From: Pilaira anomala
Taxonomy: Eukaryota; Mucoromycota; Mucoromycetes; Mucorales; Mucoraceae
Reading direction: 5' to 3'
NCBI GenBank assembly: GCA_025716855.1
Contig: JAIXMQ010000043.1
Span: 124,001-188,000, forward strand
Length of the DNA stretch: 64,000 nt
Of the stretch, positions 35,401-49,420 are shown piece after piece (positions within the stretch are counted from its first letter, which is position 1; every line of letters begins with the position of its first letter). The notes below the pieces were generated by a model. The model worked only from the letters and a program-made list of their open reading frames with translations, was not told where the DNA came from and did not search any database. The position numbers were made by a program, and so were the translations under genes.

Positions 35401-38400
35401 GTTCAGGTCCCATCACACAAAACGTCATTCGATATATTGAAGCACAACTGAAAAAGAAGAACCCGTTTGTAGATTTCCCAACTACCATGTTTATTCCCTT
35501 GGCATTTGTCAAGAACCAAAAGGAAAGTCGCCGCATGTTTTTTGAAGAACTTGAAAAACATGACAAGAGTCCATATCGATTAGTTCGTGTAGGCGATTGT
35601 TTTTATGCAAGTGATAATGGGTCGAGTTCAAATTTTGTCTCAAAACATGATGTTCTAGAAGAGGATGATGATGAATCTCTATTTGATGGCGAGGGGTTAA
35701 ATATTACAACTGATGTTAGCAGGAGGAAGGCTGCATCCGTATCTACTACTACCGCTTCTGCTACAAATATAGTACCCTCGGCAGTATTAGCAGCAGCTGG
35801 AGAACAAGATAGTGACGAGTTCTGTGAAGGCCTTGGGATTAGTATACTAGAACCAGAAACTCCAGACGATGATGATGACGATAATCAAGTCAACATAAAA
35901 GAAGAGCCGTTGCATACACAGCTTTATTGGTTATTATTAATACCTCAAGTGCAAAATGTGCAAGTTTATTTTTATTCTAAAATGTTACAAACCGTCAATC
36001 GATCTGAAATTACACGTATCACCAAAAACATGGTGTATGAAGTTATGGAACGTACAAACAAAATGTCTCTCTTACAAAGCTTACATGATACTCGTAGATG
36101 CAGGTAAAGAAAAAAGTGATAAAACTATGGTTATTTTATTACTGGAACCCTAATCCCTCTTTTTTTTTTTTTTTTTTTTTTTTACATAGTAAATATCTTA
36201 TAGCACCTACAGAAGACGAAAAACCAATGTCTTCATCCGGGGACGAATCAAGTGAAGACGATGATACATTTATAGCTGGGTCTCGAAACAACCTTGTTGA
36301 AATCCTCTCTACTTCAGGTGAAGAAGCTACTTTTGCTCCACCCAAAAAATTTATTCCAGGTCAATTCGGTTGTGAAATTGTCTTTACAAAACACTTCCCT
36401 CTTCATTGGAGACTTGCACCTAATTCTGCCTTCAACAAGTTGATGACAGATACTTTACCTCCCTTTTTAGTCAAGAATAAGCCGGGTATGTTTGTCATCT
36501 CACATGAAAATGCTGTAGTCTATTGTTTCTTGAGTGAAGTGAATACAACGGTCCATAGCTCTACTTTATCTGATAACATGAACCAGTCATTTCTCAGTAT
36601 TAATAATAATGATACAGATGATAGTTTTTACCTGTCCCATCCAGAATCACCATATGGTTCTTCTTTTATGAATGGAAGTGATACTAATGAAGGTCTTGGT
36701 ACTTCACATACACGTATTCGCCATACCGCTCAATTCTATAACAAACATTCGCCTCAAGGAAGTATCACAAGCCAGCAAATTAGTCCTCGTCATAGTCCTA
36801 GCTTCACAGACACCGGTGTCTCTAATTCCTCTCCGGCAACTGGTAAACGACCCGGGGGACGTCAATATGAAGGCCGTGAACTTGTTTTAGAGGTCCATGG
36901 TGTTGAAGCTGATAGTTACATTGTGGAAGGTTTGGTAGAAATGATTGATTCGCGCATCACATCCGAAATCACTTTAAAGGAGGTCCAGCAATTCCTTATC
37001 CGTAATCCTACCTCTAAACTCTCACGTGCCGATATTGAATTCATCTTGCCAGTTGAAAAGGAACCTTTAATTCAAAAACAATTATGTATACCTTCTTTGG
37101 TCGAGAATACTGTTCAATTCTTAAGAATATTTCGAAAGAACATCTTATCTGGCTCTTCATTACATGCGATTCACTCAAATTATTTACCTCATGTTGTAAA
37201 GAGACAACATGATTTAAGGTATAGTAGTTATGGTAACAGTGATTTTAATGGAAGGTTTCTGGGTGAGAATACCAATAAGGTCTTATCTGAAGAATGGTCT
37301 TGTTTGGATTTATCGTTTTATTATAATTATCTTAATCGTGCTCCAGGTATGTACTTGCCGTTTGAACAAAAGATCGGTGAAGGTGTAGCTGGTATTTGTT
37401 TATCTGTCGTAAACGAGGATGATTTAGCATACAACAAAATCTTTTCAACTTGCCCTTCTCTAAGTCCTGTCAAAGAAACATCTCGATTTAATCTGGAAGA
37501 TCTGAAAGTTTGTTTAGACTCTGATTTCGAACGGCCCAATCATGATCAAAAGCTTAAAATCTGTATCGACATCTGGTCGCACTGTAAACTAGACGTCAAC
37601 CAAATATATCTCTATGTTTATAAATCATTTCGTCAAAGTATCTGTGATTACATCATTGAAAATGCAGTATCTTTTATCCCTAGACAAATTATTTCTGAAA
37701 ACAATGCCAATTATCAAAAGGAGTTCAGATCTGTCGCTACTTTACTCATGTTTACTTTACAAAAGGCTTCTGAATGGGAAAGTTCAACCGTCAAGAAAAT
37801 TTCCAGATCGATTCGTTTAACCCCTTGGTACTTTGACGGTATTGTACAACAACTCAAATGTGATCTAATGGACATCCATAGCTCGTTAGAACCTACAGTG
37901 GCTCGAGCTATCCTTTCTTCCAATTTATCTGATTTCACATCGGATCAAAAACCTGTCAATTATAAACTGTATTCCCCTGGCGACCAACTAGAAGAAGAAG
38001 ATGGTGGTAGATCCAGTAAAAAAATGCCTTACACTAACACCCCACCTACCCCAAATCAATTTAAACGACAAAAAATAGTAGAAGAAGTAGCAACCTATGA
38101 TCACAAAAACTACCGTTACTTGGTCATTAGTGGTTTACCCGAACTTTATAACAAGTATGTCTTATCTAACCCACGAAGATGCAGTTCAGAAGTACCAGAT
38201 GGCGCTTCGAAAACAGGACCCACAAGTCGTATTATGTTTGGTAACGGTGTTAATTCAATTGTAGAAGAAGAACCATCCACCTACTTGAAAAGCGATAACC
38301 TAAAACGGGACGATACCAACAGTCTTCACAGTCGACAAGAATCACTTGCATCCAGTATCTCCAAAATCCTGCCTGGTTATCTATCCAAGCCAAAGAATAG

Positions 38401-41189
38401 CGAATACAAAGAAATTTCACATCAACACAGTTTTGTTGTCTTCACATTAGACTCATTTCAGCTCTCCATCTATGCCTACAACTGTTCAGAAAACTTTATT
38501 GAACATGTATTCAATAGTACATATAAAAATGTAGTGCAACAAGAAACAAGACATTTAGGTTTAAACAATATATTGCATCAAAAACTTGGTTTATTTCATC
38601 ATACGGATAAAATGTCGAAAATCTTGTCACATAATCATGATATAGCTTATGCGAGTGTAGCTTCTACTACTGCTGCGGCTGCGGCTGCAGTTGCGGCCGC
38701 TTCTGCTTCTACTGCACCTACCATGCCTGCGACCCCTTTACATAATGCATTAACCCAGGTTCAAAACAACAACAGCAGTAACAATCCAAGATCTGGTATG
38801 ACTCCTAATGTAGCCAATACCATTGGTCGTTTAGTACAAATTGACTCCTCTTCCTCTCTACCAACCATTGACAGCACGAATTCCGATCGTCGTAAAGCAA
38901 GTAACAAGAGTCCTGTGGACCTTGAAGCCCTTCGTAACCTTGTGACCAGCACATATGATTACAACCATCGACTAAAGCCAGTCAACAGCCACTTAAACTT
39001 ACAACGCATGATGAGTACAGATACTGCAGTCAGTAGTAGTCTTCAGCAACAGTCTCCGACCGTCTTTGATACAGCAGATAACGCAAAACTATGTCGAATC
39101 TCTAAATCAAATCATGCCGAGACAGTGTATACAGCTGTACGCGGAGCCGATGCAAATACAGTACTTCGGGATGTCTATGCAGAATCCACTGAAGAGAATA
39201 AGACGAGATACGATCGAGATTATTTACTAAGACATGGTGAACCCTACCTGGACATGTACTTGGCACGATCAAAACCTTTAGCTGCTCATGAAAAGGCATT
39301 CAAGGTATATACAAAATGGGCAGACCACTATTATGGTCCTGGACATACAAAGACGAACGATGAAATGATGACTGTGGATGAACTCAAACAAATCTTGAAG
39401 GCTTCTCGATTACTTCATTTTTGTCGTACACCGCTTATTTTTTCAGAGACAAACAGCTCCGATTCAGATATTGCGGTAAATGGTACGTTTGAGAAATTAT
39501 TTAATAAGCCTACTGTACAACGATCAGAAGAGATGACGGATTGGTATGAAAGGTTATCTCGTGGGTTTATGAGAGAATATGCGTCTTATTTAGAAAGCAT
39601 CGGTATGCATTTGATTGTCTATGGTCCCTCCAATGATCAAAAAGATGAAGTAGAAGCTTACTTGTCTCATTTCACCATCACGGATGATTACTCTGTAGAA
39701 TCACCTGTAGTTTATTTACTTCAAGTATTTGAAGGTGGCTCCATCATGTGTGAAGTACGATTGACAGGTGCTTTTGTGTCTGTTACACTGTACACGTTAC
39801 ACCGTCGCTACGGACGTCTTCAGTCATCACCTTACATTCAACGTCGAAAAGAAGTTGGAAGAGAGAACTTTCAGAGCTTCATGGGAGAATGTGATTTATT
39901 CAAGCAACGTATTCATGTCAACTCATTTGTATTTGATTTTCATTTACGATACATTCAACGTAGTTTAGATGACGTAGAACTTTTACCGACCAATCTCAAT
40001 TTACTTAGTATTATCAAGAACACAGTAGCAGTCTATGACCGACCTGCAATTTATTCACGGAATCGAATCATCAACGGCATGTATGAGTTCCGGGTAGAGG
40101 ATTCACTCAGTAACTTGGCTTCATGGATTCTCAGCTCAGGAACTAAACTAAAACTCAAGACGTTAAAAGTTGATAAGGTACCTGTTGCTTGTTTTGTTTC
40201 TTCAGATGATTTCTCATTTGAGAATAATAATAATAATAAGGAGTCAGATAATACGGATTCACCGTTTCGATATACTTTGATTATTTGTTCTGCTGAGAAA
40301 CAAACGTTTGGTAGATGGAGAGATAGTATTAGTGTACATCGACAAGGAAGTTTTGATATGATGGGATCAAATCCTACTCAGAAATTAGTGACTCGTATTA
40401 TAAATACAGAGAATAATGATGAGTATACTCGAAAGATATCGTTACAGTATTTCATCTTGGTGACTTATCGTGGTATGGATCGTTGTACTTCTATTGATCA
40501 TTGTCAACGTGCTTGGTCTGAAGTATTGAAGGAGAAACCTCAAAGGTATGCCAACTTTTTAGATGAGGTTCTGGTACCTGAAACCTTTAAAATGAATGAT
40601 GTTTTCGAGTCCGCCAAATTAAAAATTGATACTATCATTGACAAGGTAAGAAAAAAAAAAAAAAAAAGGAGAAGAGAAGTAAAAGATGTATATAAAACTA
40701 AAAAATGAAATATACATATATATATATATATAGGCAATTCATTACTTTCATTTAGAAGCAGATTGGAATAAACTGTATGAAATTGTTCGACCCAACTTGA
40801 CTAAAGAATTACCAAGCGACCTTGTAGAACTCACGCACCGATTTCATCCGTTAGATCTTGGTGTAGCTGATCCATCCTTCAACAAGTTTTTAGAACTCAA
40901 GGGTTTAAACTGGAACGACGCTCTGGACAACTTGAAAAGGTTCTATAAGATGACTTCAGGAGAGATTCATATCAGGGACACTCGACACGTTTTATTGTTT
41001 ATTCCAAATGCAGTCTCTCCAACCTTTTTCCATTTTGTATGTACTCCAGGTGAAAAATGTACTGTAACTATAAATACAAAAGAGATCAGACCAATTCCTA
41101 CTCTTTTACGAAATGATGAATTGATCTATATTAGTCAACTTGCTACTAATTTATCCTATTATATTTGGAAACGCGTGCATTACTATTAA
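29466..41189 (+). CDS. SZT2-like giant protein (KICSTOR subunit homologue)
   Basis: Nine exons (29466-29510, 29582-29701, 29776-30113, 30194-30266, 30338-33100, 33179-35190, 35267-36103, 36190-40645, 40734-41189) close as 3,699 residues, slightly longer than human SZT2. Diagnostic N-terminal blocks are HSMVFMIDLSSSLATIETST, LENIINGLVRPF, ILRAGQFALNLLPK, SLILLTDGVV and HVACSVVQIG followed by FGFVPDNEILEYL, in the order seen in animal SZT2. Inserts include a His-rich tract (near residues 350-370), poly-Gln, poly-Ala and acidic runs. In animals SZT2 holds KICSTOR together and recruits GATOR1 to lysosomes so that amino-acid loss turns off TORC1. Budding yeast lacks it. The first intron has an unusual GTTCCG donor, so the first 15 residues are less certain. 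It converges on the RhoGEF-like gene. Confidence 0.9.
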
Positions 41190-41403
41190 TAGTCAAAATG
41201 ATATTATGTATATTCATTACTTTCAAAATAAAAACATTAACAAAAAATTAAAAATAGATGATGATTTATATTATAAAAATGGTGCTTGTGTGTGTGTGTG
41301 TGTGTGTGCTTGTGTGGGGGGATATGCTTTGTGTATATAGGGGAGGTTTTTTGTGTGTGTGTGTGTGTGTGTATGTGTGTATATGTTTTCTAAATTATAC
41401 GTA

Positions 41404-44400
41404 CTACCAACCATTTTCGCTATTCTTTGTCTTGACGTATTCGAAAATCTTATCACCCGTTTCTTCTTCACGTACTTGAACCATATAAACAACGCTAGTC
41501 TTTTCTAATTCATCTATCATTAAGAAACTGATTCTTTTGGGACCAAGTCTTTCAACATTTCTACTTTGAATCATGGCGCTTACAAGTTGAGTAGTTTTAC
41601 CACCCTTTCTAGATTCGATAGCGACCAACATCTTTTTAGTTTGATATTGTTGAGAGATCATCATATAGACACTACCAAACGAGTTCCATTTTGAGCTAGC
41701 ACTTTGTACGTACAACTTGCATTTACATTGCATAGCCAACTTGAACGTCTTTTGTAATTCCTCTGGAGATAAAGTAGTAGTGTTATCAATTAAAGAAGAA
41801 GAAGATCGCATTAAAGCAGGAGGTGCACCACGAAGTGTACTTGTAGCCGAGATGACCATGTTCATCTGAATGGATTCTTGATGCATTTTCTCAAGGATTT
41901 GACTTAATCTATCCGCCTCGGATTTTGATTGACAATGGAACAAGTAATTTTCTAACTGGGATTGATCAGTTGTGATATGAAGTGATAAACTTAAATCGGT
42001 TTCGGTTGTACGAGTAATAAATGTATCGGGTAAAATCCATGCGTTCAAATAAAATTGTCCATTATTTTTCAAATGAATAGCAATACAGGATCGATTAGAA
42101 TAGGTTTGACGAACTTGTAATAAACAATCGTCTTCTACTGCGTACCAAGATTCATCTTTCCAGTGAAATACTTTTGTATGATGATTTGTATATAATACTT
42201 GTTTAATTGTATTTCCATTCGCCATAATATCAGGCTATATATGTATGTATATATATATATATATATAGATAAAGTTAGTATTTTTTTTTTTCAAGTGTAA
42301 CAATAATAACAAAAGTTCCCGGAATCTTACACTTTCAGGTGGTGAACCTAAATCTTCAGAAGAAGAGGAAGAAGAAGAAGGAGGAGATGATGTATACCGA
42401 TTTGTATTCACTGGGGTCACAGATCTAGGACTTGAAGATCTACTGAGTGGAGGTGTCATAGTAGGTAAACTTGATTGACTTGATGAATTCACACTACTGA
42501 TAAAAGATGAAGTAGATTGATTATTTACTCTTGAAGCAAACGTATTTTGAGGTGGAGGAATCGTTAAATGTTGAGGTGGAATCGGGGCCTCGGTAGCGGC
42601 TCGATCAAGTGAAACAGTGCTCAAACTTTGTGGACTATTACTCATGGATGAATTTCTTTGCATGGTATCTAAACTTTTCTTTGAAGTTAATTTACTTTGA
42701 CGAAATGATGATCTTGGTGAAGTCACTGCAGTCATGATAGATCTCATGAAAGAAGGTTTCTTGGAAGAAGCAAGATTGGGAGAACTAACTGACATTGGAT
42801 TGTTTTGTTGTAAATAAGGACTATTTGAAGGTAAAGGAGGTTGTTGCTGTTGTTGTTGCTGTTGTTGAAATGAAATAGGTCTACCGTTCATAGATTGATG
42901 AGCTGATAAGGAGCGAACATTTGGAGGACGAGTAGTAGAGTTATTGGCGTGAGTGGTAGTGTTATTTGAATTGATGGTGGTGTTATTAGGGGTAATGACA
43001 TCAGGTAAAAGCATATTGGAAGGGATAGGGAGTTGTTTTAAAGAAATGTTTCGGGAAGGAAGAGATTTGGTACCAGAAATGATAGCAGTAGTATTATTAT
43101 TAGTAGTAGTAGTAGTAGTAGTAGTAGTAGAAGATGATGAAGAGGAAGAAGAAGAGATATTTCTCTTGTTATTTGGTTGTTCTAATGGTTTTGATAATGC
43201 AAGCGAAGTATCAGGTAATAAATTTTGATCGAATGAAAAGTTTGTATTATAATTAGAAGAGAAAGAGGTACCAAGACCAAGTGAAGCCAAAGTTTGATTG
43301 TCAAATGATGATGAAGATGATTTTTTATCTATAAAAAGTAATTAGATTTTTTGGTGCGATTTTTAATCTATAAAAGGATTCAAAAACCAACCTGATAACG
43401 ATCTTTTTTTCTCCCTTTCATCTTCTTCAGAATCATCTTCTTCCCAACTACTATTTTCATCCTCTTCTTCAGATTCGTCCGAGGAGCTTACTAAAGGTGA
43501 AATTTCACCCGTTTGATCTGTATAAAATGTAAAAATATCTTGAGTACGAATTGGTTTTGGTGCCTTTGAAGTTCTAAAAGATCTACGACATAAATCATAT
43601 TTTGCAACAATATCATTTAATGGTTCCCAAGATAATAGTAATTGATAGTCTTTGGTACTGCTATTTGTATCTAATCCAAGCCACATATTACGTTCTTCCT
43701 TTGTATTTGCTTTCATAGTAAACAACTTTTGTTTTTGATACCAAAATTGAACATTATACTCTCCTATCAATTCTCGGTCAAGGTGAATAGTTCGAATCGA
43801 GATAAGTTTTGTCTCTAATGGCTTATATAATAAATTAAATTTCTTGTGATTCTCTTGTTGTATTGAACAAAAATAAAGGTGATCTACAGTCAAAATCAAT
43901 TGTACTCTTTTGGATAATTCATCACAATTAAAGGTGTCACAAAGTAATACTTTTGGAAGAGGTTGCAATTGAAAATTTGATATCAATTTTTCAGTAAAAA
44001 CATCTACCACATTAGAACAATCAACTTGTTTATGAAATGAATCCATTTTGATAGCTGGTAAAGTGTTTTTCATTATTAAAGAATCAATGAATTGATTTAC
44101 TTGACTTGTGTAAATTTGGTTAACGTTTAAATTAGTCTAAAAAAAGAAGAAAACAAAGAAAAAAAAAAAAAAGTTAAAGATAGTTTATAAAAATAAAAAT
44201 ATAAAAAGGGAGGTATAAACAAAGAAAGGGAGAAAAAAAAAGTTATAAACTTACATTAAAAAGGGATTTGTAAGTATTTAGCTGGTCTAAAGGAGCATAG
44301 AATAATGTTTCCAAAGTAATATTTTGTTGCTGATTTTGAGCATTGATATCCTATAATTATCATTATCAGAAAAAACGTGTTTGAAATTTTAATAAATATT

Positions 44401-44924
44401 TACATTTAACAATTGCTGAATATTTGCTATTTCCAAAATATCTTTGCGTTCATTGATATTACTAATAAAATTATCTGAATAACAATAATAAGGCTTCTTC
44501 ATATCTTTAGTCTATAATACAGTTAGTTTATATTTGTATATATACATAAACATTTAACACTAACCAAATTCAAAAGAAGTTCGCCAAGATCATTTTGAGC
44601 ATTCGTATCGATTAGTTTCTATATATATATATATAATATGTTAAATATATAAAGAAATTATGTTATATGAGTATTCATACTTGATAGAATGACTTATTAA
44701 CTTCTGTAATCTCTTGAACAGATTTTAATAATTCAATAAAGTCAGGTGCGATATTATCGAGTTGTCTCATCCAGACTGGTGATAACTTCTAATAATGGAT
44801 TTATTTAGTATTTATAAAAAAAAAAAAGAAAAAATTCATTATTTACCGAATCTATAATATCAAGTCTATCAAGATAATCTTTTTCGGCTTGAATTAATAA
44901 CTTCAAATTGTCTGCACTGGCCAT
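41404..44924 (-). CDS. RhoGEF-like protein: DH, PH and C-terminal PH-like domains
   Basis: Eight exons (44924-44847, 44788-44681, 44618-44565, 44511-44404, 44350-44255, 44136-43392, 43328-42331, 42234-41404) encode 1,005 residues. Residues 1 to about 210 are helical with a DH-like pattern (LIQAEKDYLDRLD, then ETLFYAPLDQLNTYKSLF). About 240-345 is a PH-like barrel ending in a Trp helix (EERNMWLGL). A long Ser/Asn/Pro-rich acidic linker with poly-Ser, poly-Thr and poly-Gln follows. Residues about 730-1005 contain two further PH/EVH1-like beta segments (VFHWKDESWYAVEDD; KWNSFGSVYMMISQQY). Such proteins activate Rho/Cdc42-type GTPases in polarity. The DH domain is divergent and the exact subfamily is not recognised. 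The first five exons are small (54-108 nt) and all in phase 0. Confidence 0.75.
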
Positions 44925-45411
44925 GTTGAACGATTTCAAAAAAAAAGTTGTAAACGAATGTCAAAAAAAAAAGGTGTTGGAAGAAAAAAAAAAAAAAGTA
45001 AATATATATATATAAAAAAAAAAAAGAGAGAGAGAGAGAGAAAGAACAAGTCTATAAAATTAAATAAGCATCAACTAAATATATATAAATTTATATATAT
45101 AGTCTTTTTTAAAAGAAAAAGGGAAAAAAAAAAAGTGGTGAAAGAGAAAGGTAACTTTTCTTTATTTCTAGTCAATTTTTGTTTAAGCAGCAGGCTGATT
45201 GCCCTTGAAAACAAACGCGGAGTCGAGGCCTACTATTACCGGTCTTCCGACCTTTTTTAGCTGAACATTTTTTTCTCTCCTCTTTTCTATTATTACTCTT
45301 GACACTGTGCTACATCAATGTAAAAAAAAAACATTAAGCATATTTTATCTAAACTAAATATACTCAAGTCAGCTGAAAAAAAATAAAATAAAGAATCCCT
45401 AATATCTTTAT

Positions 45412-45427
45412 ACACACACACACACAC

Positions 45428-45463
<36 letters not shown>

Positions 45464-45471
45464 TACACACA

Positions 45472-45505
<34 letters not shown>
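45412..45505. repeat. Compound CA/CT microsatellite
   Basis: About 25 CA units with a few interruptions are followed by about 15 CT units and a C/T-rich tail. Confidence 0.95.
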
Positions 45506-45507
<2 letters not shown>

Positions 45508-48282
45508 CTCTCCCTTTTTTTTTTATTATTTTCAAAAAAGATTTCATGTATATTTTTAGCCATTTAGAGATAATAAATTTAAAAAAAAAAAGGGGCGAAG
45601 AAAATAGCGACAGAATTATTATATTGGAATTAGTGTAACTAAAAACTATTGAAATAAACAAACAATAGTTTAAGCCATTTACACAGCCTTCTTTTTTTTT
45701 TTTCTGCTTTAAAAACGTGTAAAACCGGCTATTCGTATAAATGTTAAAATGCACATATTTATTTATTGTTAGTCTAAATGTCAAAAAAAAAAAAAGGCCC
45801 AACGTTAAAAAAAGAATGGGCCTCTGCAGGGCACATTTATTTGTTTGCATTTAACTCTAGACTCGATTATTACATTTTTTTCTTTTGTAACATTCGATCT
45901 CCTTTTTAACAAATCTCTCTCTCTTTCGCGTCAAAACAAAACTCAGAAACGCTAAGCAGCATTAATGATGATCACATAAAATCTCGAATGTTTAATTAGT
46001 TTTTTTTTTTAAAGCATGAATTTTGTTTTTACTATTTCGTTCAGAAAGAGAGAATACATCTACGAATTGAAAATCTTGTATAGAGTAGACAAAAACTCTT
46101 AAATAACTATATCAATAAAAAGAAAAAGCCAACATTGATCAGAGGCTTATAAAAGGAGTATGTATACATTTATATATTCCCATCACATTATTTTTGTTTA
46201 GATATGGTAAAGCTAAATGCATTATATTCTTTGATCTCTAATGCAATCCAAAGGTAATCGTATTTCTCCGGTAAAAAAAAAAAAAAATTTCGAACTCAAA
46301 GTAACTGAGTAATAATAATCATCTTAAATGATGCAGTAAATAGGTCATCTTATTTGCCATTTCCCAAATTACACGAGTAAATACCTTCTTAAATTACATT
46401 ATGTACGTAAGAACTATGCCAAGTATTTTTAATAAAAAAAAAAGTACATTCGGCTTGGCTTATTACGCCTTAACTTCATAGTCTCCCTCTATTTTTATAA
46501 CTAGCATAGAAAACGGTTTTTTTGTCACGTCATGCCAACTACCATTTTTCTTCTTTTTTTCGCAAAGTAATTGCGGTTATTGAAATAAGCCAAATTTATG
46601 TGTTCTATAATGTATTTCGTAACACTTACTCGGTTGTACAAGCTATGTATGTCTTTCGGGAACCAATTTTTTTTTTTTTTTTGGCTTTGGTAATAAAATT
46701 CCAACTGAAAAGCCAGAGTGCGCAATGACCGCCCACGTGGCTGAAAAGATGATTAGCTTAGCTTTCTTTCTCTTCTTTCTTTTTGCTATTTTGAATAATG
46801 TGAAGTCATTGCTTATTTGGTATCACCTCAAGCAAAGCATTTTACAATTAGAACTGTTTTCTTCTTGAATTGAGTTCTTATAAATAATGATTAGATATAG
46901 AGTTCAAATATACATGTATATGTATGTCTGTATGAGATAGTAGAAGACATATTTAAACGGCTGAGGTATTCTTTTGTTCATTGGTAATAAAATTTACAAG
47001 TTGCACTTTTTTTTTTTTTAAAAAAAAACGATATTTACATACACCCGAGTAATTAGCTCCCAGATCTATTGTACTATCGTTGGCCCTTTTTTTTTTTTTT
47101 TTTTTTTTTTTAAGAGCGCTAAAAAAAAAAAAAATATGAGCAATTTGGCGATTGCCTTGGGGTCTCTTCTAACAATTAAAGACAACGCTTTATAAAGGTT
47201 TGGTTCACATATATCATGTATATTAATTTTAAGGGGAATAAAAAGTTTTTTTTTTTCTATTCAAGAAAACAAAAATTAAGCTATATAGGAGTAAAAAATA
47301 AAATAGTTGGCAACATGATGAGTGAATTCACAAAATAACAACATATTAGAATATATATGTTTTTTTTTTCACCTGTTTTCTTTCCATTTATATAAGAAAA
47401 GAATAAATAATTTGCCGATAATAAAAAAGGATCCATAGTAGACCGATTGTATCGATTGATATATATATATATATATATATATTATACTAATAATAGAAAG
47501 CAAATCTAAAAAACCAAAATATGCGTGTCCCTCAAACATGTAATAGTAATATGAGTAATATTTGTTTTAATTTAATCTAATCGCCTTGAGTAAAATCACA
47601 ATTTTCCAAAACAACACCTCCGTGGCTGTGTAGAGAATATATACCTCATTTATATTACCCATTTAAAGCATATAAATTATTTTAAATCTCTCTTTCTCTC
47701 TTTTTTAGTTATAAATCGAAAAAAAAAAAACTATCAAGATCTTTTTTTTTAAAAATATATATATATACATATGTGTGTGTGTGTTTGCATCTACATAGAC
47801 TTACATTTATAAGCTTTTTTTTTTTTTATGCATTTAGTAGATACAATCAATCGATTGCTCGTTATCACTTGTTATATTCTTCTTTTTATTTACTTGACGA
47901 GAAAACAATGGCATAAATATAGCTCTCAAAATTTATATTATTCTGAGAACAGCCGGTACTTCTTACGGATACGTAATATTATGTATATATTTAATTTTTT
48001 TTTTTTTTTGACTAAAAAAAAACATGTATACATATGTAATGTGATATATTCATGCACGCGCATATGACCTTAGTTATTCTTATGAACTCATTCAATTACA
48101 TCTGTATACATATTCTTTTTATTTCCCGGTGCACCTGAGCATTAGTTAGTTAGTGTGTGTGTGTGTGTGTGTGGCAGTACATAATTCTTCCCCTCCCCCC
48201 CCCCTTTTTTTTTTAAAAAAAAAGGGCACTTTTTATTTCTTGTATATAATCACATTATGATTTGATTGACAAATCTAGAAAT

Positions 48283-48432
48283 AAAGGTGTCACAGCATAT
48301 ATACTTTGTAAATCTAATTTGACAATTCAATGTCATAGTATGACACCTTTTTATGTTTGACGAAAAAACGCCAGTGGAGTCACCTTTCAAAATATATATA
48401 TATATATATGTATATAGTAGCAGTTACTGGCG
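48283..48432. repeat. Two adjacent inverted repeats
   Basis: AAAGGTGTCA (48283-48292) pairs perfectly with TGACACCTTT (48341-48350). CGCCAGT (48369-48375) pairs with ACTGGCG (48426-48432) around an AT repeat. GTCACCTTT inside the second loop echoes the first stem. Confidence 0.7.
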
Positions 48433-49385
48433 TATGCTAGTGACATTATTTTCCAATCATAAAAAATGTATTTAATAAATAAAATAAAAAAAAAGGAATA
48501 TATTCACAGCTAAAATTCATAGTTTATTGTTCTCGGGCCAAGAGTTTGTTTGTATTGAACATAAACGTATTAGTCATAATTTTGATAGTACAAGTTTAAA
48601 AAAAAAAAAAAAAAAAGAGGAGGGAGGGGGGGGGGTTTGGATTTATACAACAGTGTGTGAAAAAAAGAAGGTTTTTTATTCCTAGAAAGTAAAATGCAAG
48701 GACTTACGCACTATTTAGTTTTTCCTTTATATCCTATCGTGTCTACTCTACTTTTTTATTTACGATGAACGAGAGCCGATCTTAAAAACAGGTACACTCA
48801 AGATGATAAAGCGCCTGTTATACACAGATCTCTTTTTTAGAAATAAAGAGGCGCTTTTACTTTTATTCATGAATTCAAATGAAGACGGCTGAGATATAAA
48901 AAAAAAAAAAGCTTTGGGCAATTGAGTTTTTCATCAAATCCCATTTTATTCCTTTTCTAATGTAAAAAAATGAACCAATAAAAAAAGACGATCATTTTCG
49001 TATGACCTATAGTTTTTTACTCTTGGAAAAAAAAAAAAAGAAATAGAATGTGATCTCTCAATGAAAAAAAAAAGTAACAAGATGATATACCAAAAGAAAA
49101 AAAAAAAAAAAAGTATTTATCAGTGATACAGATGTGTGAAAAACTCGAGATGTTACAAACACACGATTTGACGTTACAAAACCTCACGTCCGTACAACAT
49201 GTCTTTTGTGAAAGGTATACAAAATTACCAAATTATTATGCGGATGACCCATCCCGACCAAAAGAACAATGTTTTTTCTTTACCAATTAAAAAAAAATCA
49301 TCTTTTTAAAGTTCTAGATGTTTTAATAAGCAGAGACTGAAGATCTTTCTCAACACATTTTTTTTTTTTTTCTGGATTATTCGCT

Positions 49386-49420
<35 letters not shown>

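Noticed and set aside
42953..43228. Plus-strand ORF of valine and glutamate runs
   Set aside because: Antisense shadow of the poly-Ser/Thr/Asn coding region of the RhoGEF-like gene.
45293..45850. 185-codon minus-strand ORF
   Set aside because: It is built from CA, CT and poly-A repeats (long Cys-Val and Arg-Glu runs) and is not protein-like.
47828..48067. 79-codon ORF with one hydrophobic segment
   Set aside because: Short, no family match, and half of it is poly-T encoded. It could be a small membrane protein, but the evidence is too thin.
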